Below the pieces are notes generated by a model that saw nothing but the letters and a program-made list of their open reading frames with translations, was not told the origin of the DNA and ran no database searches. Positions 59,641 to 64,000 of a DNA stretch of 64,000 nt are shown here, piece after piece (positions within the stretch are counted from its first letter, which is position 1; the number at the start of each line of letters is the position of its first letter). This stretch comes from Lampris incognitus (lineage: Eukaryota > Chordata > Actinopteri > Lampriformes > Lampridae). Position numbers and translations under genes: made by a program. The stretch is taken from contig NC_079216.1 of assembly GCF_029633865.1 (NCBI RefSeq), positions 62,909,006 to 62,973,005 on the forward strand. Reading direction: 5' to 3'.

Positions 59641-62600
59641 ATCATATTCTATTCATACACATAGTGTTGAGTTGGGCATTTTCTTCAAATGCTTTCTAAT
59701 GAACCAAAGCCTTAAACTTTTCCGCCGTTGTTTCTGTGCAACAAAATGGTGTCGTGTCGTTGGTTTCAATAAATATTCTTCGCTCCTCTGTATTAGGGAA
59801 AAAAATGTTTTGTCCCACCCACAAACCTCAGATACAGCTCTTATGAATACTGTCATAAAAAATAATTAGAAAAATAAAATGGATTTAATGACTCCCCGTA
59901 TCCAATTTGCTTGGTTTTGAGTAAATTGGTCTAAAGAATATGTTCGTAATGCAGCCAGAGAATGTTTCTTGGATCATTCACCTCGCTGCTCATGGAGCCA
60001 TTTGCCTCGCATATCCACTTGGTGCTGCACTTGCTGCTAAAATGTATCGCAGAATGTGTTGCTTCACCTAGAAATTTTCTTTTCGTGAGTGGGGGTTGGG
60101 AGTTGTAGGTATATCGCTGACAGGAGAGGGGGTGGGTTGTTGTCCAAAATTTTGCCCGGCTTGCTTCCTTTACTTGGTTTTGTCATGAAACCAAGGCTAC
60201 CGTTAAAACTTTATGCGTCCTTGTAGTGTGCTTGCAAGAGCTAACTTCTCAATATTTAGGCATTCACATGCCCAAAAACCAATAACCCCCTGTAATGTGA
60301 ATGTTTGCTAATGTTGCCGTTGATTCTCAATTTATAATTTAGAATGTTGTCTAAGACGTTTGCAGAGGACGGAAAGTAAGCATGACGGCAGAAATGTGTA
60401 GCAAGTTAGCTAACATGTTAGTAACTAACTGGATACTTTTACATCCAGAAGAAAAAGAAACATTGGCATCTTTTTTTTTTAATCCTGTGCGAGCATTATC
60501 CAGGTGAAAATATGGATTACAAGCAGATTATTTTTTACACTTTGGCCCCCATAGAGATGAGGAGGGAGGGGTGATGAGCGACTTTCCTACGATTGTGTAT
60601 TTAAGAATTTCTTGAGCACCACCATCTCCAGTTTAGCGGTTCAAAATCGCTAAATGCATATTTAAAGGGGTACGTAAGCATATAGTTTATGTAATAAAAA
60701 TAAAACCACCTGATTTAGATATATGGATTTTGCCCGACAGTAATCTTAATATTCTTCAAAAAAACGTTGGCCGCAGTTTGAAAGTGCTAGTTGTTTCGTC
60801 CCATGATGAGTCACCTTTCAACTTGTTTAGACTTTCATCTTATGAGGAATGTAAAGCCTTCAGAGAAATCTTTTGAGGAAATTACTGCTGAATTTAAAAT
60901 ATTACATGTAGTTAATGGGTTGTATTTATCCAGTCTGGTGAAAACCCAAAATCTCAGACAGCACATGACATCTGCGCTGTCAACAATGCTGCCATTCTCC
61001 TGCATGGATTTTTAACAATAAAAAGTTGCATTTTGTTGACAAAGTGCAGTCAGCTTTACAGGTTATTATTTGAAATACCTGTAATTCTGTGGTGCAGTAA
61101 AATTAGCTTTGTTCCACATTTGGGGGGGGGGGGGTTAGGGGGCCGGAAGTTACGATTAGCTTACGGCCTGCCCACTAAAAGCTATGGTAGTGAAAAAAAT
61201 TTTGCGCATGTTTGACCCAGTTAGGATGAATTGTTGGCTAGCTAAGTGGGTTTCGGTAGTAAGTACAGGTCTTTTTTATATCTTGATCATCCTATACACT
61301 TCCGTTACTGTTTGATTAAAATATTTGACAATGATTGGCTTTTATTCAACGAATGAATAATTAACGAATTTCAGCTTATTTGTGGTTTTAGGCATCTTGA
61401 CCAAATGGCTCATCGATTATTACTTTAAGAAAAAGTACTTTCTAACAACCCATGAAATGCACGTAGAAATACTTTCTGATGAAAGTATTTTGTCCTGAAA
61501 CATCGCTAAAACACAGGTAGTATTTGAAATGGCGGGCGTGTACAAAGTTTGCAGACATGCCTAAGAGAAGAACATTCTTGCATAATTAACTTTTGATGAA
61601 CCAGCACAGGTCAGGCTTGCTTTGGTCTTGGGTTTCAATGGCAAGCATTCAGGTTATTTTAAAGTTTAAAAGAACTTAAGTCTGATTATCTGACTCAAAC
61701 GTTAACTCGGCTAAATTTATTAAAAACTTAAGAAATAACATTATTGAACACGCCACCAAATATGAGTTTGAATAATTTATGTAGGATATGATCTGCATAT
61801 TGGCTTGAATTTCATGACCATTGGTCTTATGTGAATGTTACATTTTCTTTCAGCACGTTTTAATTCTTTCCACTGTGAGCTCTATTTTGGAACTGTCCAC
61901 TAAGCCAGCGTTTCCCAACCCAGTCCTCAGGGAACGCCTATCCTGCAGATTTTCATTGTAACCCTGCATAGGTAGCCCTGCTTGTACTTACTCAACCAAT
62001 CGTCTCACAGCACTTAATTATGCAAGGTGTGCAACAGCTGACATAATTCATTGCTGATTGGTTGAATAACTACAAACGGGTACCTATTCAGGGTTGCAAA
62101 GAAAACCTGCAGGATAGGTGGTCCTTGAGGACTGGGTTGGGAAACACTGCACTAAGCTATTTGTAGTAGATTTTTTCACTAAGCCAAAAACAAATTTCAG
62201 ATGAGTAAACCAGAAGCACAGTCATTGAATTGGTGATCTTAGGGGCAACTGTTATTGTTTTCTTGCTGCAAATAGAATTTGTCACAGGAAATGATTTGAC
62301 AACAACATAAATGAAAAAGGTGTAATTCTGAAGATAGTCTTTTTTTATCATTAATTGACAACTATGTTGAAACTGGTATGGTATGGTAGCGGACTTGCCA
62401 TGGCGACTGTAAGAATTTGGCCAGACCTGGGTTTTTGTTGTGTCTGTTGGTGATGGTCGAATACAAACTTTCTGCCATATCTACTGACTTACCACTACAA
62501 CTTTTGCATCTTCCTCAAACTTGTGGTTACCTCCTTTGTTTCACATTTGGCTGCTTTGCTGAAAATGTAAAATGCTATTGACCATATGATTTTACTGGGA

Positions 62601-63613
62601 AAGACCTTCGGGAATTAGCTATTGTTTTAAATATGCCAGTGAAAGAAAGCTAAGAAAAAGGATAGGTCTATTTGTTTGTGAGGTAATCTTCAAAATTGTA
62701 ACTCAACCGTCACGTCAGTGTTGCTCCAGTCAGCTCAGCAGTAGATGTTCTAAATAACTTGCTGATTGGGGTTGTATTCCTTGACCAGCAGTGAAATATT
62801 TGTTTCTAGTATTGTATTTCATGGTGCGTGTTTCCTTGCTCCTCTTCTATCCATTTTCTCTGTGGAAAGGAATTGGTTCCATACTTAATAATTCTTTCAA
62901 AAGCATTGTCAAATATTTTATTCAGTAAAATGTATTTGTCATCCTGTTGTTTAGAGGACATCAAAAAAAATCTGTTTACTTAAGCGTATGCATTTCCAGA
63001 TATGAAAGGAAGTAGTAGCCTTAGATGAATTAAGCAAGTTTGCCCTCAATAAGTTTAGTTCATTGCTCAGCTTTTATGTGATGTAACTGTAGGTCTATAC
63101 TTTGCATTACTTGTGAAAAAGAGCAACATTTGATGATAGAACTATCTTAAAAATGTCAGATTTATTTTCCAAACAAAACCACTGTTGAGAGTTCCTAACC
63201 CCTTGTCCTAGTAGGGAACATGAGCTATTCCCCTTATAGCTGTCACTGGAGGACAGCAACGACTTGTATGTAAATGAAACACATTCCTCGGATTCAAGCG
63301 GTTGTCTGCTGGGATGGCTAGCTTTTCTAGCCATGTTAGCAAGTGGCAACTAATATCAAGCCAGTTGACAGTCGAGCTTAGTATGAGTGAAGAATAATTT
63401 CAAGTAAATGGGAGGCCCTAGATGCAGGAAAACAAACCTATTCAGTTGAGTTTCATTTTAGTGGTATTTTGTTTTTGAGAAACATAGCGCCTCTACCAAA
63501 ATCTTTATTCAAATCCATCCAAAGGTTACTGTTACTTAATTCACGTAATACTTATGGATTTTGCTCATTTTTGGTTTTGTTTTTTATTTTATTTTATTTT
63601 TTATTTTTTACAG
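59641..63613 (+). other. Long intron-like interval
   Basis: AT-rich sequence between the candidate exons. Apart from the MITE at 61916-62149 I see no coding frame or repeat end. Confidence 0.4.
61916..62149. mobile_element. hAT-type MITE, family 1
   Basis: A 234-bp sister of 8059-8302, in the same orientation by its internal text, with ends CAGCGTTTCCCAACCCAGTC and ggactgggttgggaaacactg-type. A perfect 8-bp target duplication CACTAAGC flanks it (61908-61915 and 62150-62157). Confidence 0.92.
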
Positions 63614-63657
63614 AGTCAAGACATTGACTAACTCAAAGGAAACACGAAGACAGCCCT
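63614..63657 (+). ncRNA. Candidate transcript, exon 4
   Basis: A 44-nt block after a long T-rich tract, with donor CCT|gtaagt. It is noncoding in its visible frames. Confidence 0.4.
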
Positions 63658-64000
63658 GTAAGTTCCCTATGTTTCTTAAGTTTGAACTGCTCAAATCAAA
63701 AGTGAAATGTGGTCCTGGTGAGATATTTAGTTGGGATACTTGGGTCTCATTAAGAAGAATTTAATTGAGATAACCTCATATTTTAAGCAAGCATGATGAT
63801 ATCTATGAACGTGGGCATGAAGTATTGTTGCCATAACACAAACCGGCGTTAAAGGTGCAAGACATGGAATGCAGTTGCAGAATGCACAAAATCGCAGTTC
63901 AAAAAGTAAAATGGCTCAACTTGAGTTTGGGGAACTTCCCTCTTTTGTAGCGTTTTGTTTTTGTTTTGTTTTTTATTCACTTGGCTACTTTGAATAGTGA

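Larger units (their letters stand above)
57420..63657 (+). ncRNA. chaserr: Candidate chaserr lncRNA (or chd2 5' noncoding exons)
   Basis: A CpG-rich first exon ends at 57710 with a strong donor (AAAG|gtaagg). Further blocks with good splice signals on + are 59130-59193 (acceptor aaattttag, donor ATG|gtatgt), 59343-59403 (acceptor ttccgatctcag, donor CTC|gtaagt) and 63614-63657 (T-rich acceptor, donor CCT|gtaagt). All contain stops in every joined frame I tried by eye. Only tiny open frames are present: 57425-57493 (22 codons), 57578-57679 (33 codons) and 59140-59181 (13 codons). In mammals the lncRNA CHASERR is a multi-exon transcript on the CHD2 strand just upstream of CHD2, next to FAM174B. 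The last exon would be beyond the window. The assignment rests on synteny and splice signals, not on remembered sequence. Confidence 0.45.

Overview
This window is teleost fish DNA. It has split vertebrate genes with consensus splice sites, abundant microsatellites, and repeat types typical of ray-finned fish: tRNA-derived SINEs, L2- and RTE-like LINEs, a Tc1 element, hAT MITEs, a Penelope-like fragment and a class I endogenous retrovirus (ERV). The species cannot be named from the sequence alone.

The host genes form a conserved vertebrate neighbourhood. st8sia2 (alpha-2,8-polysialyltransferase, six coding exons, 380 codons) lies on + from 3161 to 16755. fam174b (small type I membrane protein, 136 codons, three coding exons) lies on - from 42554 to 40041. 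A CpG-rich promoter at about 57.4 kb on + starts a chain of small exon-like blocks with good splice sites (to 57710; 59130-59193; 59343-59403; 63614-63657). Human chromosome 15q26 has the order ST8SIA2 (+), FAM174B (-), CHASERR/CHD2 (+), so I read these blocks as a candidate chaserr lncRNA or, less likely, 5' noncoding exons of chd2. No CHD2 coding sequence is visible before the window ends.

Region by region: 1-2.2 kb holds a SINE tail and a 1.5 kb minisatellite of 12-bp units. 2.6-16.8 kb is st8sia2, with a 9.4 kb intron 4 full of SINEs, a MITE and two LINE fragments. 16.8-35.5 kb is an antisense ERV with two LTRs, a tRNA-Pro primer-binding site and gag, pol and env remains; it starts 32 bp past the st8sia2 stop codon and holds several layers of later insertions. 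35.5-40 kb is the displaced st8sia2 3' region plus intergenic DNA. 40-43 kb is fam174b. 43-47.6 kb is intergenic with microsatellites and a LINE 3' end. 47.6-54.4 kb is one L2-like LINE split by a palindromic Tc1, a Penelope-like fragment and SINE pieces. 54.6-57.1 kb is intergenic. 57.4-64 kb is the chaserr/chd2 candidate transcript.

The most notable items are the ERV in the st8sia2 3' UTR, the head-to-head palindromic Tc1 element, a miniature LTR element whose terminal repeats contain a tRNA-like segment, two hAT MITE families with target duplications, and the candidate chaserr exons. All calls come from reading the sequence and remembered family features; no database search was run.
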